Source: Thereva unica
Lineage: Eukaryota; Arthropoda; Insecta; Diptera; Therevidae
Direction of reading: 5' to 3'
Length of the DNA stretch: 64,000 bases
NCBI GenBank assembly: GCA_949987705.1
Contig: OX465281.1
Span: 257,830,542-257,894,541, forward strand
Part shown: piece after piece, positions 43,701-51,214 of the stretch
Layout of the letters: the number at the start of each line of letters is the position of its first letter
Position numbering within the stretch: position 1 is the stretch's first letter
Notes under the pieces: generated by a model
The model's database searches: none
What the model was told of the DNA's origin: nothing
What the model saw: only the letters and a program-made list of their open reading frames with translations
Program-made: the position numbers and the translations under genes

Positions 43701-46700
43701 AGTAGAATAGCGTGTCTCAGTACAGTTAATCTCCGCAATAAGTCTTTCTGTATCGAAACTCAATTTCCTAACACAAATAGTGAGCCGAGCATCCATAATG
43801 GCGACTGAGTAAGTAAGCTGCAGTACAACTTGTATACATTTTACTGGCAGCGTCGGCAACGCGCCCGCGTATCTAGACTCCATACACGGAGCTGTTGGTC
43901 GTGGCTACGTTTCCAATTTGGCGACGTTGCCAAACCGTCGGCAAGTAAGTTAGCTGCCATACATTTCAATAGGAATTGTTTGGATACGTAGCTGGCGTCG
44001 TCGCCATGGCGTCCTAATAAGTTAGGGCTCTAAATAAAAATTCTTCTGTTCCAAATGCAGCCTGCTACAGGCACGAAAAAAACGAACGGAATAGTCGATG
44101 GGAAGCATGATACGCCCACACTTTTATAGACCAATAAAGGGAATAAAATTGGGGCTTTAGAAAACTGTATAGGAAGATGAAAAGGGATAATTTTCTTGGC
44201 TTTTTCATAAAGGGTGTAGTGTCTTACTCAGCAGACCGTTTCACGTTCGATTGCGTACATCAAGCAGCATTGGATGTGGTCAGTACTTAGTTGGGGGACC
44301 GGTTGGTAAAACGACACATTCTTATCTGTAATAGAGGCTTACCTATCTCTAGCAGGCGCATTTTTGATATTTTTATGCTTATAGCAAGAGCACGCATAGC
44401 TCTGGCGGAGCCTTTTTAGATCCCAAATAGCCAAATCAACTTCCCAATGTCTAAGATTCTTGTTAAAAGATGCCAGTCAACTGGACGGGCTTCATACAGT
44501 CTATTGCACAAGCTTGGTCTTTCCCACACATAAAAAACTCATGATATTTTACTTGACTTAGCCCAGGACAAGCGACTTCATTGGGTTTGGATCATTTCTA
44601 ATTTTTCGCTGGCTTTAAGAAAAAATTAAAAATTCATGCTCTCTGCATAAAAAATGATTCTTATTCCCCTTCACTTGTTCTATTTTTTATTCGGCTAAGC
44701 GTACTAAGAAGGCCTAGGGAAGCTGGATACGCTGACCAGCAGCGAGAAGGAACCCTCTTCGTATCCACTCAAAACGATCCCCTTCGAACGTAATCGAAGT
44801 TTTAGGAAAAATTAATTCGAAAAGGTCCCAAGTCTTCCGCCTGAGCGACTCCTTTCGGTTGGAATTGATTTCAAGATCTCTCTGGTCGCCCAACTAAAAA
44901 TTGCGGACGGATTCTTGTGAAACCACCACCAGGGAAAAAATCCCTAGTCCTCCCGTCCTCGTCGTCCGGGAGGTGAACGCCAACAGTCTTGGAAGACGCA
45001 ATGTGAGGAATATGTTCTCGGAGTCCTTGTTCGAAAGTTCGCAACAAGAAACTTATTTCATTTTTCGCCCTTGTTATCTCAGGAATTTCTCCCGTTTTTG
45101 CCGCCTTTGCTCCGATTTCACCCAATGGCACGAAATTATGTTTCATAACAAAAGTATCGACAGGGCTGCTTCATGGCTGCCTTCCTGACAGGTCGTTCGG
45201 CTCCCTCTCTCTCTCTGCTTTCAGTCTACTCGGAATCTTGGCAAAGGTTGCAGAATTCTTGCTTTTCGAGTTGGAGGCTGTCTGAACATTCGGAAACTTT
45301 TTCTGGTGAAGTGTTTATACTTTTTAAGAGGGTTCCATTCATCTGACAGGTTTCAGACCAATCGACGAATAATATCCGGAAAACGCTTTTAAGATTTTCT
45401 GAGGCATTTTACTCGCAGGGAGCGACGAGGTGACGGTGAAAGGCAGCTTTTGGTCAAGGAATGCGCCTTTGTACTTTACCCAATAAAATAAATCCTTACA
45501 AAATTACCGTTAGAGCGGATTCAATAAAAAACGAGACTGCAATCCTTCTCGTCTACAAAGCGAAGTCTAGAATTATGAGTGACAGCCTCAAACCCTTTGT
45601 TGCGTCTCCAGTCGAACTTCACATGGTACAAAAAAATTAGCTCAACTTTCCGAACGTGTGATTGACTCGAAGGAGAAATTGCTCAAGGACCCTTTTGCCG
45701 TAACGATCATTTATTTCTGTATGGCTCATCAGGCAGTGGGTTCTTCCTTCTCTGGGTCGGCACTTACGCTTTCCCTAATCTCCCGCATTTCCCCGGTGGG
45801 ATTTTACCTACGAATTATCTGCCGAGCATCAAGGGGAACTCGTACGGCTTTCCTATTGATTGGATTGATTAACAGCTACAAGCAATTTGTTTGAAAGGTT
45901 CGAAGATATGAGCACGCAGCATTAGACGTGAAAAATTGGTAATTGCATCCTACTGTCTTAAATTATGTTCTAGCCTAGGAAAGTTTATGTCAAAGTGCGT
46001 TAGACGTGTCCTGATGGATCTATATGGATCCGACTAGGTCTTAATTGAATTTTTAGGGTTCGGAGGAGAATTTCTCTTCGTACATATTCTCTTTATGAAT
46101 GCAGCGTAAAACAGAAGCCATGGTGAAAGCGAAGAGAAAGTGTGTCCTCTCTAGCTTTTATTTTATGTGAGTGCAGTATAAGCCCCTTTGTATTGCCGGC
46201 GGTTCTATCATTGAAAGAGATTTCGAATAAACTGTAGTCGGAAATAAAGCAGAAAAGAACAAGAACTGACAACGCCAACAAACTGTTTTACCGACTCTCA
46301 TCCAAAACTACGATAGAACGCTGACTTCGGTGGTCGAAGCCGTCCTGTGGAATTTAGGAAGCTGATCAGTGCCTCGAACCCTACTATGGGGTCTTCCATT
46401 AATTACGTGAGGCGTTTAGGGGGAGGGGGTCGATCCGAATCTCACCCAATCTCAGGTAAGGGGAAGGAGGGTCGGGACAAATGTCACGTAATTTTTTTTC
46501 TCAAGAAACAGTGTAAAATTGCTAGAAAACTGCATTAAATTAAGTAAAACATGTTTCTCTACTAAAGACCCCCATTCACTTACAGGCCGCCGGCAGGCCA
46601 TGGCCTTTGAGGCGAAGTCGACAGGCACGGCCTGATGAAGGTAGCACAATACCCTCGAGGGCTTGATTTCTACACGTCCATATTGCGGCTTTCGTCCGCC

Positions 46701-49298
46701 TACCAGATTCCAATATGTAGGTCTTTGTACTGCTTCCTTACATTTGCAACGTCGTCATTTTTGTACACAATCTGTGTGAGCAGAACTTGGCCCGCCTGGC
46801 AGTGATTCAGGTTCAGTTCTATAACGCTTATTTTCTTCCTTGAGTGCCTTCTGGAATTGTACACTTGCTACTGCTCGTCCCTTGGGTACTGTTGCTGTAA
46901 TTTACTTCCCGGTATAGTAAGCATTTAAGGGTCCTTGGGCGTTATGCTACTTTTTTTGCATTTCAGGCGTATTTCCCCCCTGCCTCTCTTCGGCGCTGTC
47001 CACTCCCATATTTGGCAGACAACCTATCCTATGCGCAGCTTTCCCGCTTCTAGTGTTTTTTTTTTCGCTAGTTTTACCGACATATCTATGGGGGCCGTCT
47101 GGGTGCCACCGTATGCTTTCCTCAGCCTGATGCTGAACTCCTACAATTGCCGCAAGCCTAGCTAGTTCTGCAATGCCTCGCACGCCTCCTTTTTGGAAGC
47201 GATTTGATTCTAGGCCCTGATCTAGACCGCTACATCGGAGAATATCTTATACGCGGTCAACAACGTCATACCACAATAATTAGTGGACGTTGTGATATCT
47301 CCTTTCTTCTGTACCGGACAGAGGATGCCTTTTCTCCAGTTTTCTGGCATCGCTGTCTGCGCCCGCACTTGCACAATTAATTCATGAATCGCTTGGCGTA
47401 ATGTAGGCCCTCCATATTTAGCACTCGAGACCTTGTTGTTATTGAGCCGGCTGATGGCATGATGGCGACAGAATAGCTTTACCATCAGATATTGGTGTAG
47501 CCTCCGACTCCTCGAATAGCTCGCCATTTAGCAATTCATGAAAGTGCTCTTCACATCGCCCCAAGACGCCTTTATGATCGGTGATCAGATTCCCTTCTTT
47601 ATCCTTGCAGCATGTGCAACGTGGTGTGAATTGCGTCATACTGCGGACACTTCGGGTAGAATTCCCAAGCCTTGTGCGGCCGTCGCTCTCTGTACTCTGC
47701 CCCCATAAGTAAAAGTGCCGTATCTACAAAAAATTGAAAATTGGGTTTTTGATTTATTTGGAATAAGTATTTTATTTCCTATCATTTACTAAAAAAAATA
47801 TTCGTTATGTACCGTTATCACGCAAATATTATAACAAAAAACGCCGTATCTACACTAATTTGTTCATGCAGAAAGAGCAAAAAAGCGGTATCTGCAAAAA
47901 TCAAAACAAAAGTGCGGCATCTACATGCAGTTGCCGCGTTTTCGCTAGGTTAATGTAGATGCCGCTTTCTTGCATTTTGTTACATTGACTCTTTTCATAG
48001 AAAGCTTAATTGTGAAATTCGTTTCATTTGCTGTAAGCAAATGGCAGATACGGCATTTTTCCTTATGAGCGCAAAGCTTTGTTTGACTTAGTAGTCATAA
48101 GCAAAAGTGCAGTATCTATATTTTTCCTCCATAATTCCGTAATTTTATAAATAAAATGGAAAACGTATTTTTTTCTATATTCAAGATGATTAAATCTATA
48201 ATTTAAAATAAAAACATCATATTTGTCGTATTTTGTAACACCGAAATACTAATTATATATGTTTTGCCATTTATCTCAAAATTGCTCAATCTGTAGATAC
48301 GGCACTTTTGCTTATGAGGGCAGTACTGCTCTAGTTCACAGACGAGACTTTTCTCCCAGGCTTCTTTTTTTCTTCTGCGAATTCTCTTTTCTTCTTTTCT
48401 GAGCTCTTTATATTTCTCTTCGCGTGCTTCTGTTCTCTAAGATTGCTGCATTGCTCGGTATGCAGCATTCTTACGTTCAGTTGCCAGCTTGCATTCATTA
48501 TCGAACCAGTCGTTCCGATCTCTATGACTTTCTGCTTTTCCGATATCTTCTTCCTCTCTACCTTAGTCCAGACAGACCCTTCTTTCCGAGAAACCCGTAC
48601 ATGGTCAACCTGTTCTCAGCTAAAAAGTTGTTTCTTAAACTAATAGTATTGTTACAGATGCAGCCCCAACCTGAGTTTCGTCACTGCTGAAACAAAACCC
48701 AAAATTATAAGAAAGTATAAAAAGCACACTTACATGAATGTAGACACTCGACGATCGTGGTCGCATCGATCAAGTATCCTTTGCACAGATTGCAGATTAT
48801 GTGTGGATTGACATTCTTCAGGAATATTCGCCTCGGATTGTCCAAGCATACGACAGAACTGTCAGCTTCGTCTTTAGTGTCCGAATCAGTTGAGGCACTC
48901 TTCTCAGCATCCGAGCTCTCGGTTTCATTCTCCTGCGCGTGATCACTCTCAACAGTTTCACTGGAACTGCCGGCGCTGCTGATATTGCTACTGGTACTGC
49001 CTTTACTGCGACTGCTACTGGGATTCTTATCTGTTCCAGCGGCAACTGTCGAGTTTTGTGCACTATTGGACGACGACGAACAAGATGCGACATCAGCCGT
49101 AGCGGATGAAGCGCCGATACTCGCTGTCGTACTACAACTAGTGACAGGAGCAGTTTCGCTTTGAACAGTCATTGTTTTGGCAGTGGTAAACTTGGCAGTG
49201 GTACTAGTTACTGTGGTTTCGTTAGAAGTCACGACTGATGGCTGAGGTGGTGATTGCGAAGGCGCCACTATCGGCAGTACTCCGGGTAAAGGTGGCAT
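6990..49298 (-). CDS. Psc: Posterior sex combs ortholog, complete spliced coding region (4 exons)
   Basis: Join of 49298-48734, 35908-35818, 11007-10804 and 10710-6990 on the minus strand; every junction has GT..AG ends and the running phases (1, 2, 2) agree, giving 1526 residues and a stop at 6992-6990. In Drosophila, Psc is a core subunit of the nuclear PRC1 complex: its RING pairs with the dRing/Sce E3 subunit for H2A ubiquitylation, and its long disordered C-terminal region compacts chromatin. Seen here: Ser/Thr-rich N-terminus (1-150), C3HC4 RING (169-207), the PCGF linker up to about 285, RAWUL domain (about 297-369), then a Lys/Ser/Pro-rich tail to 1526 with islands close to Drosophila Psc. 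The paralog Su(z)2 is less likely because the RING flanks and C-terminal islands match Psc. Introns of about 12.8 kb, 24.8 kb and 93 bp separate the exons. Start choice is the main uncertainty: the frame stays open from this ATG to an upstream splice acceptor, so further N-terminal coding sequence is possible. Confidence 0.93.
10711..10803 (-). other. Psc intron 3 (93 nt)
   Basis: This short intron has GTAAGT at its 5' end and TTTTTTACAG at its 3' end. It splits a Glu codon (GA|A). It is the only compact intron of the gene. Confidence 0.95.
10804..11007 (-). CDS. Psc: Psc internal exon, linker between RING and RAWUL
   Basis: This 204-nt exon has acceptor TTTCCTTTCAG (ending at 11008) and donor GTAAGT (from 10803). 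It encodes residues 219-287, including the strongly conserved stretches [33 protein letters not shown] and [15 protein letters not shown]. These are near-identical in Drosophila Psc and recognisable in vertebrate BMI1/MEL18 (IVYKLVPGL). The 24.8-kb intron 2 lies upstream and a 93-nt intron follows. Confidence 0.95.
11720..12550 (+). mobile_element. Ty3/gypsy-type LTR retrotransposon, integrase remains
   Basis: Forward frames, broken by several shifts and stops, show an integrase core: [34 protein letters not shown] (about 11925-12030), and [20 protein letters not shown] followed by [12 protein letters not shown] (12090-12190). A C-terminal chromo/SH3-like part ends in [27 protein letters not shown] (12385-12500). 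No LTR is recognised, so this is an internal fragment and non-functional. It ends where a LINE RT fragment on the opposite strand begins. Confidence 0.85.
12545..12840 (-). mobile_element. LINE reverse transcriptase fragment
   Basis: Minus strand: [20 protein letters not shown] (about 12838-12780), then after a deletion [20 protein letters not shown] (about 12670-12610) carrying the catalytic YADD, then [18 protein letters not shown]. Only the middle of the RT survives, with an internal loss between the two motifs. Confidence 0.7.
13158..13267. repeat. Long near-perfect inverted repeat (hairpin), arms about 50 bp
   Basis: Left arm 13158-13210 and right arm 13215-13267 are reverse complements with few mismatches and a loop of about 4 nt. 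The innermost 30 bp (TATCGACCTCTTCATACAAA against its complement) pair almost fully. Flanking minus-strand open frames (12825-13202 and 13257-13493) are unrecognised and end at the hairpin. Confidence 0.8.
16308..17330 (-). mobile_element. CR1/Jockey-like LINE with large internal deletion
   Basis: Minus strand: endonuclease segment [17 protein letters not shown] and [20 protein letters not shown] (about 17250-17090). RT motifs follow after an internal deletion: [20 protein letters not shown] (about 16800-16740), then [13 protein letters not shown] (about 16705-16670), where the usual YADD reads YAGD. The RT C-terminal part has [20 protein letters not shown] and [11 protein letters not shown] (16450-16340). 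Roughly the EN-RT middle is missing and frames are broken. Confidence 0.8.
17455..17825 (+). mobile_element. LINE 3' end fragment
   Basis: Forward frames show a degraded ORF2 C-terminus: [20 protein letters not shown] (about 17504-17560), then [20 protein letters not shown] (17720-17785) and a terminal ...KARLWSH stop near 17820. The same terminal pattern (RNW-x5-RDRQ-W) closes the nested LINE near 4.3 kb and a remnant near 61.85 kb, so these belong to one broad lineage. Confidence 0.65.
17943..18314. mobile_element. MITE-like element with about 45-bp terminal inverted repeats
   Basis: Left end 17943-17988 and the reverse complement of 18263-18314 share GTAAAAATAAAAGATGGCC followed by ACNACGGGCNAANACCGGCC with few mismatches. 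No coding capacity between them. No target duplication is clear. A terminal-like motif CTCCCGAGTAAAAATA recurs at 37120 (reverse) and, as CTCGAGTAAAAATA, at 43530. Confidence 0.7.
21185..21480 (+). repeat. Dispersed repeat family E, copy 1
   Basis: Shares a core around GTAAGGGACAAATGTACTG (21419-21437) with copies near 25.0, 37.7 and 60.9 kb. The upstream flank (TTGGGTAGGACACAAT, TTTTGAGCCAATACAATGTC) is shared with the 37.6-kb copy, and TTTGAACCGGGAAATTT with the 60.9-kb copy. The core contains an inverted repeat, CAGTACAATTTG against CAAATGTACTG. Class unknown. Confidence 0.7.
24985..25125 (+). repeat. Dispersed repeat family E, copy 2
   Basis: Core GAGGCCTCAGTACAAATTAC then GGAACAAATGTACTGCCTCG (about 25000-25052). 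The segment after it, CAAGCTCTAGGCGGAAAGAT, resembles CAGCTCTAGCCGGAAGAT near 29.04 kb, at the far end of the tRNA-derived SINE there. Confidence 0.6.
25190..25420 (-). repeat. 5S-rRNA-like SINE, copy A
   Basis: Read on the minus strand, 25362-25268 aligns to the 3' two-thirds of animal 5S rRNA: ATCGGTTCTCGTTTGGTTG, then GTCAAGCAGC, then GTGGTTAGTACTTAGTTGGA and GACCGATTAGTAAAA. The matching 5S segments, ATCGGTTCTCGTCCGATCA, TTAAGCAGC, GCGGTTAGTACTTAGATGGG and GACCGC, hold the internal Pol III promoter. A non-5S body follows and is shared with copies B-D. About 55 bp upstream (GACGAAGAAAACGGCCAA) are shared with copy B. Confidence 0.75.
27925..28165 (+). repeat. 5S-rRNA-like SINE, copy C
   Basis: Head at 27940-28010: CCGGTTTTCGTTCGATTACG, then GTCAAGCAGCATTG, TAGTACTTA and GGACCGCTAGGTAAAA, with a short deletion relative to 5S. 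The body ATATCTATAACAGAAGCGTG and GGGCGCATTTTCATG is shared with B and D. It runs directly into a LINE RNase H fragment. Confidence 0.75.
28200..28460 (+). mobile_element. LINE RNase H domain fragment
   Basis: A short open frame includes [20 protein letters not shown], matching the LINE RNase H pattern WxPGHxxIxGNExAD, and [20 protein letters not shown] after it. The catalytic neighbourhood is incomplete. The ATG-started frame from 28022 fuses the SINE to this fragment and is not a gene. Confidence 0.55.
28490..28740 (-). mobile_element. LINE ORF2 C-terminal fragment
   Basis: Minus strand: [19 protein letters not shown] (about 28728-28665), the same tail as the 1-540 element ([16 protein letters not shown]). 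It lies opposite to and immediately after the RNase H fragment, so two LINE pieces converge here. Confidence 0.6.
28960..29424 (-). repeat. tRNA-derived SINE, copy 1
   Basis: Minus-strand head 29422-29346 has an A box TAGTCTAGGGG (29410-29400) and B box GGTTCGAATCC (29367-29357) with a perfect 5-bp T stem, but acceptor and anticodon stems do not pair, so it is a tRNA-like SINE head and not a functional tRNA. The body runs down to about 28960, including GGAGCTGCCACAACCTTGCC and CGCGATATTTTATTCCAACC (about 29090-29130), which recurs near 59.15 kb. Confidence 0.75.
32368..32855 (+). mobile_element. LINE ORF2 C-terminal end with zinc knuckle and 3' tail
   Basis: 132-codon open frame: [20 protein letters not shown], then a CCHC-type knuckle in [20 protein letters not shown], ending [19 protein letters not shown] stop (32766). 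This is the usual C-terminus of I/Jockey/Loa-type LINEs. An AT tail TTATAATATAATATAT (about 32834-32849) probably marks the 3' end. The upstream RT is not recognisable at 31.6-32.36 kb. Confidence 0.8.
33430..33770 (-). mobile_element. Ty3/gypsy-type fragment: protease fused to RNase H by deletion
   Basis: One minus-strand open frame joins a protease-like start ([16 protein letters not shown], with DSG as active-site triad) and a following [15 protein letters not shown] segment to an RNase H start ([16 protein letters not shown], then WQLLAFHS). The RT that normally lies between is absent, so this is an internally deleted copy. Non-functional. It may belong to the same group as the 11.7-kb integrase fragment, but that is not shown. 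Confidence 0.75.
35818..35908 (-). CDS. Psc: Psc internal exon, second half of the RING finger (91 nt)
   Basis: This 91-nt exon is bounded by acceptor TTTCTTTCCAG (ending at 35909) and donor GTAAGT (from 35817). It completes the Phe189 codon and supplies the remaining zinc ligands Cys190, Cys193, Cys204 and Cys207, with the typical Psc segment [17 protein letters not shown]. Joined to the previous exon it gives the invariant PCGF pattern C-x2-C-x12-C-x-H-x2-C-x2-C-x10-C-x2-C. The splice falls inside the RING, and 12.8 kb of transposon-rich intron separates the two halves. Confidence 0.95.
36715..36965 (-). repeat. 5S-rRNA-like SINE, copy B
   Basis: Minus strand: GTAGATGGGTTTTCGTTCGA, TTACGTAGGTCAAGCAGC, then TTGGGGGACCGCCTGGTGAA (about 36900-36815), matching the 5S promoter half. 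The body ATATCTGTAACAGAGGCGTG and TATGCCTGTAGCGGGAGCG is shared with C and D. The short open frame 36735-36920 is a by-product. Confidence 0.75.
37555..37745 (+). repeat. Dispersed repeat family E, copy 3
   Basis: CTGGGTAGGACACGATCCTA, TTTTGAGCCAGTACAATGTC and the core GTGTAAGGGACAAATGTACG (37690-37709), then GTAAGTCCGGCTTAACTCTA. Same order as copy 1. Confidence 0.7.
38883..38965 (+). repeat. tRNA-derived SINE head, copy 2
   Basis: A box TAGCTTAAGGA (38891-38901) and B box GGTTCGAATCC (38937-38947). The middle GACTACCATCCCAGAGGTC resembles GACTGCTATCGCAGAGGTC of copy 1, so the heads share a tRNA ancestor. The cloverleaf is incomplete. No poly-A or defined tail seen. Confidence 0.6.
39775..40055. 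repeat. Cluster of GTAAG/CTTAC motifs with partial direct repeats
   Basis: About eleven GTAAG or CTTAC words in 280 bp. Two neighbouring units, GCCTTACCAGTAATG..GTGGTAAG and CCTTACCAGTAATGTAGAGG..TAAG (39920-39985), are direct repeats, and TAATGCTTCC(G/A) bounds both sides (39780 and 40053). No coding capacity. Confidence 0.6.
44225..44435 (+). repeat. 5S-rRNA-like SINE, copy D
   Basis: Best preserved head: CGTTCGATTGCGTACATCAA, GCAGCATTGGATGTGG, TCAGTACTTAGTTGGGGGAC, CGGTTGGTAAAACG (44245-44315), matching 5S positions of the internal promoter. Body: TATCTGTAATAGAGGCTTAC, GCAGGCGCATTTTTG, TATAGCAAGAGCACGCATAG. Confidence 0.8.
46590..47190 (-). mobile_element. LINE ORF1 end and ORF2 start (R1/Loa-like)
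   Basis: Minus strand: an ORF1 gag-like stretch reading [19 protein letters not shown] (about 47040-46985), the segment that normally precedes zinc knuckles, then [20 protein letters not shown] (about 46835-46775), the canonical start of the LINE endonuclease. Frames are shifted and no knuckle is intact. Confidence 0.6.
47222..47696 (-). mobile_element. LINE reverse transcriptase, 5' region (part 2 of interrupted copy)
   Basis: Minus-strand frames: [20 protein letters not shown] then [20 protein letters not shown] (about 47625-47505), followed by [40 protein letters not shown] and [16 protein letters not shown] (47450-47240). These are RT motifs 0-2 of an RTE-like LINE. The copy continues upstream at 48324-48700 beyond the inserted inverted-repeat element. 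Confidence 0.8.
47697..48323. mobile_element. 627-bp non-autonomous DNA element with 32-bp TIRs and TACT target duplication
   Basis: Left end CTGCCCCCATAAGTAAAAGT.. (47697) and the reverse complement of the right end CTGCCCTCATAAGCAAAAGT.. (48323) match over about 32 bp, continuing GCCGTATCTACA. TACT flanks both sides (47693-47696 and 48324-48327). Inside, the word GTGCCGTATCTAC recurs in eight diverged copies in both orientations (47711, 47836, 47880, 47908, 47955 rev, 48044 rev, 48103, 48292 rev). Copies at 48044-48072 and 48094-48119 also carry the terminal CATAAG block, facing outward. No open frame, so it needs a transposase from elsewhere. Superfamily not assigned. Confidence 0.85.
48324..48700 (-). 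mobile_element. LINE EN-RT linker (part 1 of interrupted copy)
   Basis: Minus strand: [20 protein letters not shown] (about 48500-48440), a broken [18 protein letters not shown] segment, then [18 protein letters not shown] ending at the TACT duplication. The frame resumes at 47696 as [14 protein letters not shown]. This is the basic linker of the same LINE as 47222-47696. Confidence 0.75.
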
Positions 49299-49314
49299 AC
49301 TAGATTCATGTGTC
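48734..49314 (-). CDS. Psc: Psc exon with chosen start ATG (49298) and first half of the RING finger
   Basis: The exon begins after a pyrimidine-rich acceptor (TTTTTCAG ending at 49315), so at least one upstream exon must exist. The ATG at 49298 has A at -3. Residues 1-150 are Ser/Thr/Ala-rich with an acidic stretch before the RING. RING ligands seen: Cys169, Cys172, Cys185 and His187, within the conserved run [18 protein letters not shown] followed by IVECLHS. The exon ends one base into the Phe189 codon at a consensus donor GTAAGT (48733-48728). Reading on past the donor would give nine non-homologous residues and a stop, which confirms the splice. Confidence is high for the RING part and moderate for the start. 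Confidence 0.9.
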
Positions 49315-51214
49315 CTGAAAAATAAAGAAAATTTTTAGTTATTTTTTATTTTTTATTAAAGTGCAAGTTTCAGCTGCAAATAAGATCGCCCTAAAGGTCA
49401 GTTTTCGGAAACGAAGCAATCTTCTAATGGCCACTGTTGGTCGACATATGAGCAAACTTGTGCCATCCGTCACAGATGCTTAATGAAAAGTTTTGGGACT
49501 TCACGGCGTGGTGAGGGTCTCACACGACACTGGAAGTTAAACATCAGGACCAGGACGGCTAAGATTTGCTGTGCCTTTCGACTCTGCGGCCGCTGATTAA
49601 ACCCTGTCTGCGGTGGTGTTAGTACGAATTTTGCAATGGATTCTGTTGAGCGCTTTCAAGCCGGCACGGCATCACCCGAAGCAGCACTATCACCATCACG
49701 GAGGGGCAAACACGAAGGCACAGCAAAGTGACAACAACAAAAAAGAACAGAACCCATGCAAGAAAACCCGTGAAGGAACGTGAGTGCGCCTCGTCTTGGC
49801 AGAGTTTTTGCCGCTCCAAGCACCGCATGGTGATTATGACGTGGTGACTACGCTACGGTTGCCTGGGATGAACGGGGCACCAGGAAACTCCGGCCTGTGC
49901 TTGGAAAGTTGTTTTTGTTGCCTTCTTTTATGCTCTTGTAACACCGCCGCTGCTGCGACCCCGCCGTTTCTAACGTGTGCATGGCTTCCCCTCATGCAAA
50001 CACTTCACTCCCGTCGTACTGCGCACCGCCATTCAGGTCCAGATATTACGAAGCCGGTCGCCTTTTTTGGGGGCAGAATGCTTCCAGGCAGGGTTGCTTG
50101 TGACTCGCTCTTGCCACTCTATTTCACGTCACATAAAACTCCAGCAATGCCGGTATGCACTCGGGACTAGCTCCGGTGGCGTAAAAAACGGTTTCGTACT
50201 CGTTCGCCAAATGTCCTCTGACGGGACGAAATTATTGCGAACTTCGAGGCCAATAAATACGTCCGTCACCATTAAAGGCAGAGATTGCTCCCGGATCTCA
50301 TCTAATTTAAAAAAAACACTGAATCTGTGGTGACAGCTCGACCTTGGCAATCGGGGGTGCACATACGTGCATGCATTTTACAGTCAACCGCCATTTAGCT
50401 CAAAATGGATGTGTTCTTGCACACTTTCGGATCAACACAACTCCCCAAGTGCAGGCAGGGCATTAGTTAAAGAAATCTAATTACCGACATCCCCTCCAAG
50501 TAGCTGGCAGCCAGGAGCGACGAGCTCGCAAGGAAAGGAGGCCGCCACCAGCACGAGCAGGACGATATCTTGTTTATTTGATTTTTTCGCTTGGGGCGGA
50601 AGATAATGAGTTTTCCGAGCACGGGAAGATATTTAGTATTAAATATTTATGGCAGCGTGGAAGCAGGCCTGCACGTGAATGTGGACAATGCCCTTTTTAT
50701 TTTCCAGCTGTCAAAAGTATTTTCCGGCTGAGCTAATTTCACTCGTCGCCAGAAGAGGAAAAGCTCGGGAACGTGACAAACTAATTTTTTCGGTAATAAT
50801 TGAAAGATTAAACGTAAATTGCTTCTCGTCCTTTTTAATTAAATCCTGTATGTGTAGATGAGCTAGTATCTATGTGTGCTGATCTTAGTTGACCAATTCG
50901 CTGCCATAATGACTTGAGTCAGTTACTGACGCTATTCTAAAAACTCCTGACACCTCAACAGCGAGATTTTGGAACTTTCCGTCGGAGAAACGAACGCTTT
51001 GGCGGCCTGAATTATAGTACAGTTAATGCGAAGGTGCTATGCATCAGACTGCGTGCCCATGCGTACATCATGCCAAATTATTCTTATTAATCACTCTATT
51101 TAAGTTTAGCCATTGAAATATAGGAGGTGCAAATGGTGTCAATTTAGTTGAAAACTTCTCATGTATGTCTCCGCAATTTTTGGGGTTTGGTTGCGCAAAA
51201 TATGGGACATACCC

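Larger units (their letters stand above)
35909..48733 (-). other. Psc intron 1 (12.8 kb), transposon-rich
   Basis: Donor at 48733, acceptor at 35909. It interrupts the RING finger coding sequence. Elements inside are listed separately. The stretches 35909-36720, 37130-37555, 37750-38870, 38970-39770, 40060-44220 and 44440-46590 show no recognisable gene or element. Blocks near 39.35-39.78, 41.1-41.7 and 44.9-45.3 kb look non-repetitive. Confidence 0.85.

Noticed and set aside
6990..49298. Su(z)2 instead of Psc
   Set aside because: RING flanks ([20 protein letters not shown]) and the C-terminal islands match Psc, which Su(z)2 lacks in this combination.
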